Below are positions 1 to 11,872 of a DNA stretch of 64,000 nt, one piece after another (positions within the stretch are counted from its first letter, which is position 1; the number at the start of each line of letters is the position of its first letter). The stretch comes from Drechslerella dactyloides (Eukaryota; Ascomycota; Orbiliomycetes; Orbiliales; Orbiliaceae). The stretch is taken from assembly GCA_020064725.1 (NCBI GenBank), contig JAGTWJ010000002.1:1798001-1862000 (forward strand). Direction: 5' to 3'. The position numbers and the translations under genes were made by a program. The notes under the pieces are model-generated. The model did not search any database and was not told where the DNA came from. It was given only the letters and a program-made list of their open reading frames with translations.

Positions 1-281
1 AATATATTTTATATTCTAAAAAACATATTCTACATATATTTGTAAATATATATATTGCAGCCAAATATCTAAATTTTAGCAGTTTATACATTGGTTTTTT
101 AAATATATAAAATAATATTTCTTTATTTTTAGGAATTCTCTATTTAAGAATAATCTTTTATTATATAATATTTATTTTGCTATTTCTATTATTTTTATTA
201 TTAATACTATAAAAGAATAAAATTTATTTGTTTGTTTATTTTCCAATATTAACTATCTTAATATTCTTGCTAATTTATAGA
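1..281. other. AT-rich spacer, no gene
   Basis: Very AT-rich DNA with stops in all frames lies left of the first transposon. I see no coding potential, terminal repeat or recognisable relic here; it is probably RIP-degraded repeat DNA. Confidence 0.5.
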
Positions 282-283
282 TA

Positions 284-2174
284 ACGTCAAAGATAAGCGA
301 GCGAGCCGGACAAGCGAGCGAGCCACCTCCGGCCGCCTATGGACCCCTTTACCTTTACTACCACATATCTTAATAACCACAACAATGGCTACTTCTATGA
401 CTAAATCATGTATAAATATAGCTATTCAAGCTTTAAAAAAAGATATAGCTTTAAGTATCAAGACTGCTGCAAAACTATATAATATCTCCTGGTCCACCCT
501 TACCCATTAGTATAAAGACCATATCTCTAAGGTAGATAATACCCTAAAATTGTAAAACCTTATAAATTTAGAAGAGAATATTATTATTCAGTATATATTT
601 AAGCTATATATGCGATCTTTTTATTTTAGATTAAATAATATAAAAGATATAGTTAACCAGCTGCTGTTAATGTGTAGTGATAATAGTATGTGACATATCA
701 GTAAGAAATAGGCTGGTAACTTTGTTAAATGTTGCCTAGAGCTATAGATATATCTATCTAGAAAGTATAACTATTAGTGAGTAAAATATAAAGATCCTAT
801 GTTTATTAGCAAATGGTTTCAGCTAGTTGAGACTATAAAAGCTAAGTATAGCATTATAGATAACAATATCTATAATTTTGATAAGATTGGCTTCATAATA
901 GGTATGATATCTATAACTACTGTTGTTATAAGTACCAAATCATATAATAAAATAAAACTAGCATAGCCTAAAAACTATAAATAAGTAATAATTATCCAAA
1001 AGATAAGTATAGAAAATTAGGTATTACTATTATTTATTATTTTTATTGGGTAATATTATCTAGCTAGCTGGTATACAGTAACTAAGCTACTAGTGGATTA
1101 GGTTATTATATTTTCTGATAATAGTTAGATAATGAATGAGCTTATTCTATAGTAATTATAGTACTTTGATAAATTTATAGTATAGCATTATTATTTGGAT
1201 TACTAGCTATTAGTCCTAGATAGTTATAAAAGTTATTATTTAGCTATTTTTGAGTTGTATTATTAAGAACACAAGATTATTATAATTTATATACTATTAT
1301 ATTTATTGTATATTTTCTAGCTATTAAATATTAGCTACTTTGGACTATTAAAACAAATATATAGCAAGAAAGTAGAGAGTTTAATACATGTGTATATTAA
1401 CTATATCTCTAAACTGGAGTTTCTCTCCAGATTTTACAAGATATTTACTACTATAATAACGCCTAAAAACATACACAGCAGCTTTGCTGAAACTAGTATT
1501 ATATCTTATAACCCAGACAGAATTCTATTAAAACTGAATATATAATTACTAGTAGCCACTCTAGTAAATTTATGCCCAGATACCACGAATATGGAAGCTA
1601 CCTGGACTATAAAGATACTATTAAATCTGTTAGAGATTAGCCTACAAGTAAGCCTAATTAAAAACCAGATTACCTAATACTAGAATACTTCTTCTATATT
1701 GTTGCTAGCAGCTGTGGACTAGCTGTCTAAAAGGGTGTAGACAATAATGCACCAAATAGCGCTTATATGCACGGAGAATATAACACTTTGTTCTGCAAAT
1801 AAGCTGCTAAACAAGCACCAGCAACTAAAAAGACAGTATATACAGTATAGGGGTATGTTTACTATACACTAGACTAATAAAATCCTGGACAATAATATTA
1901 TAGATAAAGTAGTTGAGTAGCTAACACCTCTAAAACACCAGCATACCCTCTAGCTAGAGGCTACCTCTGTGTATATATGCTACTATAGTAATTGTGGCAA
2001 GTCTGGACATAATATTCAAATATGCCAGCAGACATCTTAAGCATATATATAAGCTATTTAGCATATATCTAGGCCAGTATAATAGTGGTGTGGTAGTGAA
2101 GCTGGTGTTTTTGTTGGGGTGGGGTAGTGAGGTGGCTCGCTCGCTTGTCCGGCTCGCTCGCTTATCTTTGACGT
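284..2174 (+). mobile_element. pogo/Fot1-like DNA transposon, complete, RIP-degraded
   Basis: The element is 1,891 bp and is bounded by perfect ~46-bp terminal inverted repeats that begin acgtcaaagataagcg. TA dinucleotides at 282-283 and 2175-2176 are the expected target-site duplication. It has the length and TA target of Fot1/Pot2-type fungal pogo elements. Each TIR contains the core aagcgagcgagcc twice. The transposase relic lies on the + strand (see 385-2040). The TIRs are GC-rich and identical to each other, while the body is saturated with C-to-T type changes. This is the best-preserved copy in the window and serves as the reference for the others. Confidence 0.93.
385..2040 (+). pseudogene. 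pogo-type transposase relic with C-terminal zinc knuckle
   Basis: This frame starts at an ATG (MATSMTKSCINIAIQALKKD) and is broken by many TAG/TAA codons at places where Gln or Trp is expected, as RIP would produce. In order one reads an N-terminal psq/CENP-B-like helix-turn-helix (AAKLYNISWSTL), a DDE-superfamily core (IYNFDKIGF for the usual NFDETGF, later YFGLLKQIY for the FGPLK-type block), and a C-terminal CCHC knuckle, CYYSNCGKSGHNIQIC. A live transposase of this family cuts and rejoins DNA at the TIRs in the nucleus; this copy cannot do so. Family assignment rests on motif order and on the TIR/TA structure. Confidence 0.85.
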
Positions 2175-2176
2175 TA

Positions 2177-3234
2177 TTATTATTTTCTATTTCATTTTTT
2201 AAAATAATTAATTGCTTTTTATTTTAAAATTAATTTGTTTGGATTTTGTGTATTATTATAAATCCTTATTTTATTATTTTTACTAATTTTTAAATATATT
2301 GGTCTATTTTAACCAATTCCTCATATATATTTTTTTTTATATTTGAAGATATCTTCATTTTTTATATTTTAATATATAATTAATATTAAATTACCTTTTT
2401 CATTTATCAAGATTCCTGTAATTATTTTATTTTGGAATTTCTCTTATTTTTTAAGAATATTATTTATTTTTATTTAATAGATATTTAGATCTATTATTAG
2501 TTTATTATTTATTATTTATAGAATAATTAATCTTCATTATTTAATTAGTAGATTTATTATTTTTAGTATTTTTTGCATTTTTAACATTTTTAGTATTTTT
2601 GTTTACATATTTACAGCTTATATATATATTTTTAATATATTTATTCAGTTTTTATTTTTATTTTAGATTTTATTTAGTTGTTTTTCCAGATTATCTATTT
2701 TTTTTTTTTGTTTTACAACCAAGATGATTAAATCTTAATTTTCCTAAATTAATTTAGTTTTAGTTTTTTCTATTTATATAAATTTAACTAATTATATATA
2801 ATATCACTTATTTAGTTTGGATATAATATCTATTAAATTTATTTTATTTAATGACAAACTAGTGGATAAATCCATCAATTAAAATAGATTTACCCAAAAA
2901 TAGCATTTTTAGCGTTTTTAGTATTACCCCTAATTTTTATATATATAGATAATTATAAATTTTTGATATATTACTATTATAATTATAAAATCATGATTGT
3001 AAATTAAATTATATACTTAATATATTTTATTAAGTTTTTCAAGCACTTTTGAATGATCTAATTTTTATTGTGTTTCGTCGATTTCGTCAAATGATATGAG
3101 AGGCTCTTTATTTTTCTCGTTATTTGTATATTATATTTATTAAATATTTCTTACTATTAAACTTAATATTTACTAAATTCTCTTGTTATTAAAAAATAAA
3201 TAAGATTTTTATAATTTAAAAGTATTTTAAACTA
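2177..3234. other. AT-rich degraded DNA, no gene
   Basis: About 1 kb of AT-rich sequence with no open frame or TIR. A short less-biased patch near 3060-3120 contains several CG dinucleotides (tttcgtcgatttcgtcaaat). Nothing recognisable was found otherwise. Confidence 0.5.
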
Positions 3235-3394
3235 GAAGGCTGCTTCCGCAGCACTTAAACCCGACTGAAACTGATCTAATTAGGCCTCCGAATATATATA
3301 TATATTTATATTTATTCTTTTCCAGGCCTTCAGTCAGGCCTGGCTTCGGCGACTCCGTCGCCTTCGCCGGCCCCTCCCGAAGGCCTATGTTTGA
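3235..3394. other. GC-cluster island inside AT-rich DNA, mitochondrial-like
   Basis: Short GC clusters sit in otherwise AT-rich sequence. They include a GCTGC-ttcc-GCAGC hairpin near 3241-3254, aggcctccg near 3284, and ggcgactccgtcgcc near 3346-3360, which also folds. Runs of small GC hairpins in AT sequence are typical of fungal mitochondrial intergenic DNA, so a nuclear mitochondrial insertion (NUMT) is one reading. Another is an LTR or satellite fragment. I cannot decide between these from sequence alone. Confidence 0.35.
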
Positions 3395-3600
3395 TTTTTT
3401 ATAATTAATTTTGTTAAATTTTTATAATTAATTTTGTTAAATTTTTATAATTAATTTTGTTAATTTTTTATAATTAATTTTGTTAATTTTTTATAATTAA
3501 TTTTGTTAATTTTTTATAATTAATTTTGTTAATTTTTTATAATTAATTTTGTTAATTTTTTATAATTAATTTTGTTAATTTTTTATAATTAATTTTGTTT
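3395..3600. repeat. 22-bp tandem repeat, about 9 copies
   Basis: The unit ataattaattttgttaatttt (22 bp with one more T) repeats head to tail about nine times. Only the first two or three copies differ, by an extra A or a missing T. It sits between two GC-rich islands. It is a plain minisatellite with no spacer variation. Confidence 0.95.
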
Positions 3601-3860
3601 ATATATCTCTGTGTGTGCGCACATGTGTGTGTGTGTGGAGTGCCGAGCATGCCAAGCGTGCTGAGCGTGCTGTTATAAGTTTGGTGGGGTGTGCCGAGCA
3701 CACCTAGCACGCCTAGCTCTTATATAAGTTTAGTGGGGTAAGGCCGCCGAGCGCGCGCTCGGCAACACATTTTTGTTAGGCCATGAACCCACTGTAGCTT
3801 GCTGTGAATGCGTCTTGTACACCCGGTAGCTCTAAGTAAACCCCTCCTATTCAGTCGGGC
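3601..3860. repeat. GC-rich duplicated ~50-bp units with an 18-bp palindrome
   Basis: After a short gt/gc run, two similar ~50-bp units (about 3640-3690 and 3691-3740) each begin gtgccgagca and end ataagttt(g/a)gtggggt. The following sequence contains the perfect palindrome gccgagcgcgcgctcggc at about 3746-3763. The sequence to about 3860 (containing cacccggtagctctaag) stays GC-balanced. No tRNA or rRNA fold was recognised. It may be a satellite or LTR fragment that escaped RIP. Confidence 0.6.
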
Positions 3861-4167
3861 ATAGTTTAGTAATTTATAAATAAACTTTTTATTTTTTATA
3901 GGTGTATAAAATAGCTATAAGTTTTTTATTATATATTAGGTATTTAGTTTCTGTGGTATTAAATTTGTATAATAAATAAATAATAGGGTGCTATTTTTAG
4001 TTAAATTATTTTTTATAATAAATAAATTTTTAGAACTATTATAAAAGTATTAATTTTTATTTATATTAATAGTTTTAAATTATAAAATTTAAGAATTAGT
4101 GTTGAAATGAAGATATTTTTTAAGGTTTGGAAAGCCTTGATTTTTTTTTTTTGATTATTTTAAATTA
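3861..4167. other. AT-rich spacer, no gene
   Basis: AT-rich sequence without an open frame or repeat boundary, ending at the TA target of the next transposon. Confidence 0.5.
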
Positions 4168-4169
4168 TA

Positions 4170-7139
4170 ACGTATTCCACAAGCGAGCAGACCACACAAG
4201 CAAGCAAACCACCTCTCAACACCAATGCAACCACTCCTCTTCCACACCATATTACCTCCACAACCATTATTATAACTACTACTATAATTAAATCCTAAGT
4301 TATTTTAACTATTAAAGCTCTGGAAAAAAATCAAAAATTAAATATTTAAACTACTACTAAACTTTATAATATCTTTTATACTATTTTATTATACTAGTAT
4401 AATGGTTATATTTTAAAAATAAACAATATCTTTAAATTATAAAACCTTATAAAATTAAAAAAGGATATTATTATTTAGTATATATTTAAGTTGTTTACAC
4501 AATCTTTTTATCTTAAATTAGATAATATGGAAAATATGGCTAACCAGCTACTATCAACATATGCTGGTAATAGTATATAACATGTTAACGTATTCCACAA
4601 GCGAGCGAACACCCCAAGCGAGCGAACACCCCCCCTAGCCCAACACCCCACCAAAAACCTTTTTATTAATATATTAATAAATATTTATTATAAAATTATA
4701 GAAAAGTTACTTCTTTAAATAATAGTTGAAAAAAATCCAATTAGTATTTTTTTAATTTTTTAATATTAATATTAAATTAATAATAATTATTTTAAATATT
4801 GTTAAAAACAACACATTTTTTTATTGTTTGACTCTAAATATCTAAATAATTTACGAACGAAAATCTCTAAAAATTAAAAATCTAATAAATAATTATATAA
4901 TCTAGGCCTGTTTAAAGCTACTATTTATAATAATAAAAATTAAGTTCTAGAAACTCTGCTAAAGTTGGCACAACACACTAACTATTTTTTAAAATAATTA
5001 TACATAAATATAATAAAAAAAATTAAAAAAATAAATTTGAATTTTAATATATTAAAACTTTTTTTATTTTTATTTTTTTTATTTTTTTATATATTATATA
5101 ATTTAATATCAATATTTTTAATTTTTATAATAAAGTTTTATAAAAAATTGAATTTTTATTAAAAAAATTTAAAAAAAATTATAAAATAAAATATTAATTT
5201 ACTTTAATTTAAAAGAAATTTTTTAGGATTTTTTTATTATATTTTTATATATATAATTATAATAAAAAATAGCTAGTGTGTAGTCAGTGTGTTGTGCTAA
5301 CTTTAGCAAAATCTATAAATCTTAATTTTTAATATAATAGATAGAGGTTTTGTACAGGCCTAGATTATATATTTATTTAATAGATTTCTTATTTTTAAAG
5401 ATTTTTATTTATATATAATAGAGATATTTACTGGCAAACACTTAAGATTATATGCTGTTTTTTACAAATTTTAAATTAATTATTATTAATTTATTTTTAT
5501 ATTTAAAAAATGTAAAAAAATATAATTAGTTGATTTTAATTTATATTAGTTAAAAGATATTTTTTTTATAATTTTTTAAGAGATATTAATTAGAATATTA
5601 ATAAAAAAGGTTTTAGTGGGGTGTTGGGGTGTTCGCTCACTTGGGGTGTTCGCTCGCTTGTGGAATACGTTAGTAAGAATTAGGTAATAAACTTTATAAA
5701 ACACCATTTAGAGCTTTAGATACATTTATCTAGAAAGTATAACTACTAGTAAACTAAATACAAAGACCTAGATCTTATTCAAAAATAATTTCAGCTTTTA
5801 TAAACAACAAAAGTAAAATATAATATTATAGACAATAATATCTATAACTTTAATAAAACAGGTTTTATAATAAATATAATCTCTATAACTATAATTGTTA
5901 TAAAAGTTAAAATATATAATAAAGCTAAGCTGGTATAGCCTGGGAATTGTGAATAGGTAATAATTATTTAGGGGTGGAAAGTTGGGTAGTATTGTTATTT
6001 ATTATCTTAGCTAATTAATACTATCTAACTAGTTGGTATATAGAGATTAACTTACTAAATAACTGGGTTATTATACTTTTTGATAATAGCTGGATAATAA
6101 ATGAGGTTGCTGTAGAATAATTAAAGCATTTTAACCACTTTATAGCATGGTGCTGCATTTCAGACTACTGGCTATTAGTCCTAAATGGCTATAATAGTTA
6201 TTATTTAGTATCTTTTGAGCTTTATTGTTAAGAGTATAAGATTATTATAGTCTATATGTTGCCATATTCTTCATATTTTCTTCAGCTATTAGATGTTGGG
6301 TACTTTGGGCTATTAAAGCAGGTGTATAGTTGCTAGGTAGAGGATTTGATGTATATATATATTAACTATATTAGTAAGCTAGAGTTTCTCTTTGGGTTCT
6401 ACAGGGTATTTACTACTATAATAATACCTAAGAATATATATAGTAGCTTTGTTGGAGCTGGTATTATACCTTATAATCCTGATAGGGTCCTTTTAAAGCT
6501 AAATGTGTAGCTGCTAGTGTCTACCTTAATAAATTTATATCCTAATACCGTAAATATAGTAACTATCTAGATAATAAAAACCCCAATAAATCCTTCAGAA
6601 GCTAGCCTATAATTAGAATTTATTAAAAACTAGATTATTTAGTATTAAGATAGTTTTCTAATATCATTACTAGCTACTGTGAACTAATTTATTAAAGAGG
6701 TGTAGATAATAATGTACCAGCTAGTACTTATATAAACAAAAAATATAATACTGTGCTCTATTAATAAGGTATTAAGTAAGTATTAATAAATAAAAAAATA
6801 ATGTATATAATATAAAAATACATTTACCATACACTAAACTAATAAAATCCTAGATAATAATACTATAAGTAGACAGGGTAAGTAAATAGGGTATCTAAAC
6901 TATTAGAATAACCCCCAATTAGAAACCATCTTTAGAAAGATAATTTGTTATAGTGGTTGTGGTGAGTTTGGGTATAATATTTAAATATGCTAGTAAATAT
7001 TTTAAACATATAACTAAGTGAATTAGTATGTATGTAGCCTAATGTAATAACAATATGGCTGTAAAACCAATGTTTTTGCTGGGGTAGGGTATTGAGGTGG
7101 TCCGCTCGCTTGTGTGGTCCACTCACTTGTAGAATACGT
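4170..7139 (+). mobile_element. pogo-like transposon interrupted by a foldback element
   Basis: The TIRs begin acgtattccacaagcgagc on the left and match as the reverse complement on the right, with TA on both sides (4168-4169, 7140-7141). Removing the nested insertion at 4588-5670 leaves about 1,885 bp, the family length. The transposase relic is on the + strand and continuous across the insertion site: the flanks ..catgt|TA and TA|gtaagaattagg align with the intact reference copy. Many stops at Gln/Trp positions show RIP. The C-terminal knuckle relic is near 6945-7010. Confidence 0.9.
4588..5670. mobile_element. 1.08-kb foldback non-autonomous element, copy A
   Basis: TIRs of the acgtattccacaagcgagcg type are flanked by TA (4586-4587, 5671-5672), inside the transposon at 4170-7139. 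There is no coding frame. The whole element is a diverged inverted repeat. The left arm carries ctaggcctgtttaaagc and later gctaaagttggcacaacaca; the right arm carries the reverse complements (caggcctag near 5356, tgtgttgtgctaactttagc near 5298-5317), symmetric about ~5,129. The TIR type matches the full-length elements at 9125 and 16400, whose transposase probably moved it. Confidence 0.88.
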
Positions 7140-7215
7140 TATATCTTTTTTTGTTAATTTTAAAAGAGTAAGAGTTAAATAATTATATTTTTAAATAAAT
7201 TATTAATAATAGTTA

Positions 7216-7914
7216 ACGTCAATGATAAGCGAACGGATCAGACAAGCGAGCGGATCACCTCACTACCCCATTTCAATGAAAATACTGATTTCACCATCAC
7301 AATACTATAGTTTTGGGCTAGATATATACTAAATAGCTTATTTACATATTTAAAATATCTCTTGATATGTTTGAATATTATGTCCAGCTCTATTGTATTG
7401 ATTATAGTGTAATACCTTTCTAAAGCCCCTTTTTAGCTATATATTATTTTGATAGTTTTTTGATTCTATTTATTTATACTACCTATCTATAATATCTTAG
7501 TTCAGTATATCATCTATCTAGTGTATGATAAGCATACCTCTATACTGTATATGCTGTTTTTTTGTCTGCTATTATTTATTTAATACTTTATTAACAGAGC
7601 ACAGTATTATATTCTCTATATATATAAATGCTAATTAATATATTATAGTTTGTGTTTTTTTAGATAACTGGTTTATAATTACTAGTAATAATGTAAAAAA
7701 GTTATTCTAATACTAGATAATTTGGTTTTTGATTAAATCTACTTATAAATTAATTTCTGATAGATTTAATAATATTTTTATAATCCAGGTAGCTGTTGTA
7801 TTTACAGTATTTGGATATGAATTTGCTAGAATAGCTGTTGGTAACTGTATATCTAGCTTTAATAAAACTTTATTAAGGTTATAAGATATAATATTAGTTT
7901 TAGTAAAGCTGCTA
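7216..7914 (-). mobile_element. 3' part of a pogo-like transposon, separated from its 5' part
   Basis: A TIR beginning acgtcaatgataagcgaac (TA at 7214-7215) leads into reverse-strand transposase C-terminal sequence, which stops exactly at the TA target of the foldback element at 7915. Continuing across that insertion should give more reverse-strand transposase, but the sequence beyond (8987 on) is forward-strand. The missing 5' part is at 18776-19966, with a matching TIR and a breakpoint that joins to the base. See the inversion finding. Confidence 0.85.
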
Positions 7915-8986
7915 ACGTATTCCACAAGCGAGCGAACACCCCAAGTGAGCGAACACCCCAACACCCCACCAAAACCTTTTTATTAATATTCTAATTAATA
8001 TCTCTTAAAAAATTATAAAAAAAATATCTTTCAACTAATATAAATTAAAATCAATTCATTATATTTTTTTACATTTTTTAAATATAAAAATAAATTAATA
8101 ATAATTAATTTAAAATTTTTAAAAAACAGCATATAATCTTAAGTGTTTGCCAGTAAATATCTTTATTATATATAAATAAAAATCTTTAAAAATAAGAAAT
8201 CTATTAAATAAATATATAATCTAGGCCTGTACAAAACCTCTATCTATTATATTAAAAATTAAGATTTATAGATTTTGCTAAAGTTAGCACAACACACTGA
8301 CTACACACTAGCTATTTTTTATTATAATTATATATAAAAATATAATAAAAAAAATCCTAAAATTTTTTTTTAAATTAAAGTAAATTAATATTTTATTTTA
8401 TAATTTTTTTTAAATTTTTTTAATAAAAATTCAATTTTTTATAAAATTTTATTATAAAAATTAAAAATATTGATATTAAATTATATAATATATAAAAAAA
8501 AATTAAAAAAATAAAAATAAAAAAGTTTTAATATATTAAATTCAAATTTATTTTTTTAATTTTTTTAATTATATTTATGTATAATTATTTTAAAAAAATA
8601 GTTAGTGTGTTGTGCCAACTTTAGCAGAGTTTCTAGAACTTAATTTTTATTATTATAAATAGTAGCTTTAAACAGGCCTAGATTATATCATTATTTATTA
8701 GATTTTTAATTTTTAAAGATTTTCGTTCGTAAATTATTTAGATATTTAGAGTCAAACAATAAAAAAATGTGTTGTTTTTAACAATATTTAAAATAATTAT
8801 TATTAATTTAATATTAATATTAAAAAATAAAAAAAATACTAATTAGATTATTTTAAACTATTATTTAAAGAAGTAATTTTTCTATAATTTTATAATAAAT
8901 ATTTATTAATATATTAATAAAAAGGTTTTTGGTGGGCTGGGGGGGTGTTCGCTCGCTTGGGATGTTCGCTCGCTTGTGGAATACGT
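7915..8986. mobile_element. 1.07-kb foldback non-autonomous element, copy B (inverted)
   Basis: TA-flanked (7913-7914, 8987-8988) with acgtattccacaagcgagcg TIRs. It lies in the opposite orientation to copies A and A2. Both ends match the A2 copy (19967-21288) base for base, including the variants cgaacatcccaagcg on one end and caagtgagcgaac on the other. That makes B and A2 closer to each other than either is to A. Confidence 0.88.
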
Positions 8987-11870
8987 TACTATTTTTTAGA
9001 TTACTAATTATTAATTTTAGATAGTTATAAAAGTTATTATTTAGTTATTTTTAAATTATATTATTAGGAGTATAAGATTATTACAATCTATATACTACTA
9101 TATTTATTATATATTTTTTAGTTAACGTATTCCACAAGCGAGCGAACACCCCAAGCGAGCGAACACCCCACCAAGTGACTTTACCCCCTTTTTTTCTTTA
9201 TTATCACCTATATCTACAACTACTATAATAACAGTCTCTATAATTGAATCCTGAATAATTTTAGCTATTAAAGCTCTAGAAAAAAATAAAAAATTAAATA
9301 CTATAGTAATAGCTAAATTATATAATATTCTTTGAATAATTCTTGTTTATTGGTATAATAAATGTCTTTTATGGAGTGATAGTATACTGAAATCACAGAA
9401 TCTTATATAATTAAAAAAGAATATTATTATTTAGTATATATTTGAACTATATATGCAATCTTTTTATTCTAGATTAGATAATATAGAAGATATAATTAAC
9501 TAGCTACTATTAATATATACTAATAATAATTCACATTATATTAACAAAAACTAGACAGTAAACTTTGTAAAATACTGTTTAGAGCTCTAAATATGCTTAT
9601 CTAAAAAGTATAATTATTAACAGACTAAATATAAAGATTATAAGTTTATTAATAATTAGTTATAACTTATATAAATTATAAAAGCTAAATATAATATTAT
9701 AGATAATAATATATATAATTTTAATAAGATAAGCTTTATAATAGGTATAATTTTTTCTACTATAGTTATTATAGGTGTTAAAACCTATAATAAAATAAAG
9801 CTGGTATAGTCTAGGAATTATAAATAGATAATAATTATTTAAAAGATATATATAGGAGATTAGATAATATTATTATTTATTATTTTGGTTGATAAATATT
9901 ATCTAGTTAACTAGTATATAGAGACCAGCTTACTAAAAGATTGGGTTATTATATTTTTTAATAATGGCTAGATAATAAACAAGCTTACTATAGAATAAAT
10001 AAAATACTTTAATTAATTTATAACATAACATTATATTTCAGACTACTAACTATTAATTTTAAATAACCATAAAAGTTATTATTTGGTTGCTTTTAAGTTT
10101 TATTATCAAGAACATAAGATTATTATAATCTATATATTACTATATTCTTCATATTTTTTTTAGTTGTTGGATATTAGGTGCTTTAGACTATTAAAATAAA
10201 CATATAATCACTAAGTAGAAAATTTAATACATACAGATATCAACCATATTAGCAAACTAAAGTTTTTTTCTAGGTTCTATAAGATATTTATTATTACAAT
10301 AATATTTAAAAATATACACAGCAGCTTTGCTGGAGCTAGGATTATATCTTATAATCCTAATAAGGTTTTCTTAAAGTTAGATATCCAGTTACTAATGTTT
10401 ACTCTGGTGAATTTATGCCTTGGTATTGTATATACAGTAGCTATCTAGACAACAAAAACACCAATAAATCTTTTAGAAGCTAATTTATAATTAGAGTTTA
10501 TTAAAAATTAAATTATTTAGTATTTAAATAACTCTCTAATGTTATTACTGGCTGCTATAGACTAGTTCACTAAAAAGACACAAATAATAATACATCAACT
10601 AGCATTTATATAAGCAGAGAATACAACACTACACTCTACAAACCAGGCACTATCTAAGTGTCAGCAGGTAAAAAGACAGTGTATACCACAAGAAAGCATG
10701 TTTACTATACACCAGACTAATAAAATCCTGGATAGTAATATTATAAGTAAACAAAATAAACAGATAAAACATCCAAACCACCAAAATAACCCCCAGCTAA
10801 AGGCTACCTCTAGAAAAATATTACACTATAGCCGTTATAATAAACCCAGCCATAATATCCAAACCTATTAAAAGACATCTTGAAAATTGAAGCTAGCACA
10901 GTGTAGATTTCCCACACCATCCTAACAATAGTATAATAGTGAAGGTAGTATTTTTATTAAAGTGGGGTAGGGAGGATGTTCGCTCACTTAGGGTGTTCGC
11001 TCGCTTGTGGAATACGTTATTGGATATTGATTACTTTAGGTTATTAAAGTAGATATATAGCTATAAAGTGGAGAGTTTAATATATATATATATTAATTAT
11101 ATCTTTAAACTAGAGTTTCTCTCTAGATTTTATAAAGTATTTATTATTATAATAATACCTAAAAACATATATAGCAGCTTTGCTAGAGCTAGTATTATGT
11201 TTTATAATTTTAATAAAATTTTATTAAAGTTAGATATATAGTTGTTAATAGCTATTCTAGTAAATTTATGTTTAGGTATTGTGAATGTGGCAGCTATCTA
11301 GATTATAAAGATATTATTAAATTTATTAAAAATAAGTCTATAAGCAAACCTAATCAAAAACCAGATTATCTAGTACTAGAATAGTTTTTTTATATTATTA
11401 TTAATAGTTATAAACCAGCTATTTAAAGGAGTGTAGATAATAATACACCAAATAACACTTATACATATAAAAAATATAATATTTTATTCTGTAAATAAGC
11501 TGCTAAATAAGTGCTGGCAACTAAAAAAACAACATATATAATATGGGGATATACTTATTATATACTAGGTTAATAAAATTCTAGATAACAATGCTGTAGA
11601 TGAAATAGTTAAGTGGCCAATGTTCTTAAAGTGCTAGTGTACCCCCCAGCTAGAGGCTACTATTGTGTATATATGCTGTTGTGGTAATTGCGGTGAACCT
11701 GGGCATAATATTCGAATATATTAGCAAGCATCTTCAGAGCCTAAATAAATGGTTTATCATGTCTAGGCTAGGAAACCATACACTAGTAATAATATAGCTG
11801 GTATTTTTATTAAAGTGGGGTAGGAAGGGTATCTGCTTGCTTGTACTGTCCACTCGCTTATTGTTGACGT
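8987..11870 (+). mobile_element. 5'-truncated pogo-like transposon hosting another element
   Basis: Forward transposase sequence begins abruptly at 8987 in the DDE region, is interrupted by the complete element 9125-11017, resumes at 11018, and ends in a zinc-knuckle relic (CCGNCGEPGHNI near 11680-11715). The right TIR at ~11826-11870 (reverse complement begins acgtcaacaataagcgag) is followed by TA. The left half and left TIR are absent next to it; the sequence left of 8987 is the inverted foldback copy. It is a truncated relic broken by rearrangement. Confidence 0.8.
9125..11017 (+). mobile_element. pogo-like transposon, complete, nested
   Basis: A 1,893-bp element with acgtattccacaagcgagcg TIRs and TA on both sides (9123-9124, 11018-11019), inserted in the truncated transposon 8987-11870. 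The flanks re-join to tttagtTAttggat, matching the intact family sequence. The + strand transposase relic runs from about 9,230 to 10,890, with stops at Gln/Trp codons and a degraded C-terminal knuckle (CSRYNKPSHNIQ). Confidence 0.9.
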
Positions 11871-11872
11871 TA

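Noticed and set aside
1994..2227. 77-codon forward frame at the end of the first transposon
   Set aside because: It runs through the TIR in a frame other than the transposase; chance frame.
3395..3600. Regular short repeat that might suggest a CRISPR-like array
   Set aside because: Units are directly adjacent with no unique spacers, AT-only, in a eukaryotic genome; it is a simple tandem repeat.
3780..3860. GC-balanced stretch that might be a tRNA
   Set aside because: No set of four stems or conserved TTCRA loop could be placed.
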